Below are positions 32,119 through 32,153 of a stretch of 32,153 nucleotides of DNA, one piece after another. How positions within the stretch are numbered: the first letter of the stretch is position 1; the number at the start of each line of letters is the position of its first letter. The position numbers and the translations under genes were made by a program. Source of the DNA: an uncultured Acidimicrobiales bacterium (lineage in GTDB: Bacteria > Actinomycetota > Acidimicrobiia > Acidimicrobiales > SHLQ01); assembly GCA_937934655.1 (NCBI GenBank), contig CALGZB010000150.1, positions 1-32,153 on the forward strand, in the 5' to 3' direction. Under the pieces are notes generated by a model. The model had not been told where the DNA came from, did not search any database, and saw nothing but the letters and a program-made list of their open reading frames with translations.

Positions 32119-32153
32119 CGTGAAGTATCGGCACGACGAGCGCTATTGCGAGT

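Noticed and set aside
1-32153. tRNA, rRNA, insertion sequence or prophage genes
   Set aside because: No cloverleaf, rRNA-like block, transposase, integrase or phage structural motif was seen by eye in coding or intergenic sequence; a dedicated tRNA scan would be needed to exclude an unusual tRNA.

Overview
The window looks like a chromosomal segment from a high-GC actinobacterium. The class Acidimicrobiia (an Ilumatobacter- or Microthrix-like lineage) is my best guess. Grounds: compact operons with 4-bp ATGA overlaps, several apparently leaderless starts with a -10 hexamer 5-10 nt before the start codon, DUF3048 and DUF1343 lipoproteins, and single-pass 'OmpA-like' proteins with Ser/Thr/Pro linkers rather than outer-membrane barrels. 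There is no rRNA, tRNA, CRISPR array, prophage or IS element that I can support. The taxonomic call is inference.

Left part (1-7200, + strand). The tail of an acyl-dehydratase-like gene is followed by a ~390-bp non-coding stretch holding a folded element closed by a perfect 12-bp stem, then an acyl-CoA ligase. Next comes the most interesting block: five tightly coupled genes encoding a membrane-anchored protein with three tandem OmpA-like domains, a VTC-type (polyphosphate-polymerase fold) protein, a DUF4956 membrane protein, a NarL-type sensor histidine kinase and its response regulator. VTC plus DUF4956 is a recurring bacterial pair. Its translational coupling to a peptidoglycan-binding-type protein and a two-component system suggests an envelope-linked, signal-controlled polyphosphate (or related polymer) system.

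Middle-left (7200-11550). Minus-strand genes for a small zincin-like metallopeptidase, an SDR, a TauD/TfdA dioxygenase and a class II Fic AMP-transferase. The Fic gene has a leaderless-type promoter overlapped by a 32-bp imperfect palindrome. Just upstream lies what looks like a truncated TspO gene, then a NUDIX hydrolase and a small membrane protein on the + strand.

Centre (11550-20030). A minus-strand group: an unusual zinc-ribbon SDR, a SAM methyltransferase, a family-4 glycosyltransferase, and a secreted metzincin protease with C-terminal RTX calcium-binding repeats. Diverging from them is a DUF2207 membrane protein with a poly-glycine tail.

Right part (20030-32153). A NamZ-type (DUF1343) lipoprotein diverges from a secreted parallel beta-helix protein that carries a 15-bp tandem repeat; a CDP-alcohol phosphatidyltransferase-family protein follows. 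A minus-strand dihydropyrimidinase/hydantoinase plus CoA-acylating semialdehyde dehydrogenase pair is separated by a 10-bp-unit purine/pyrimidine repeat and fits pyrimidine or hydantoin catabolism. The window closes with a DUF533 protein with a structured leader, a Pro/Gln-rich membrane protein, a second OmpA-like protein, SurE, and a DUF3048 lipoprotein.
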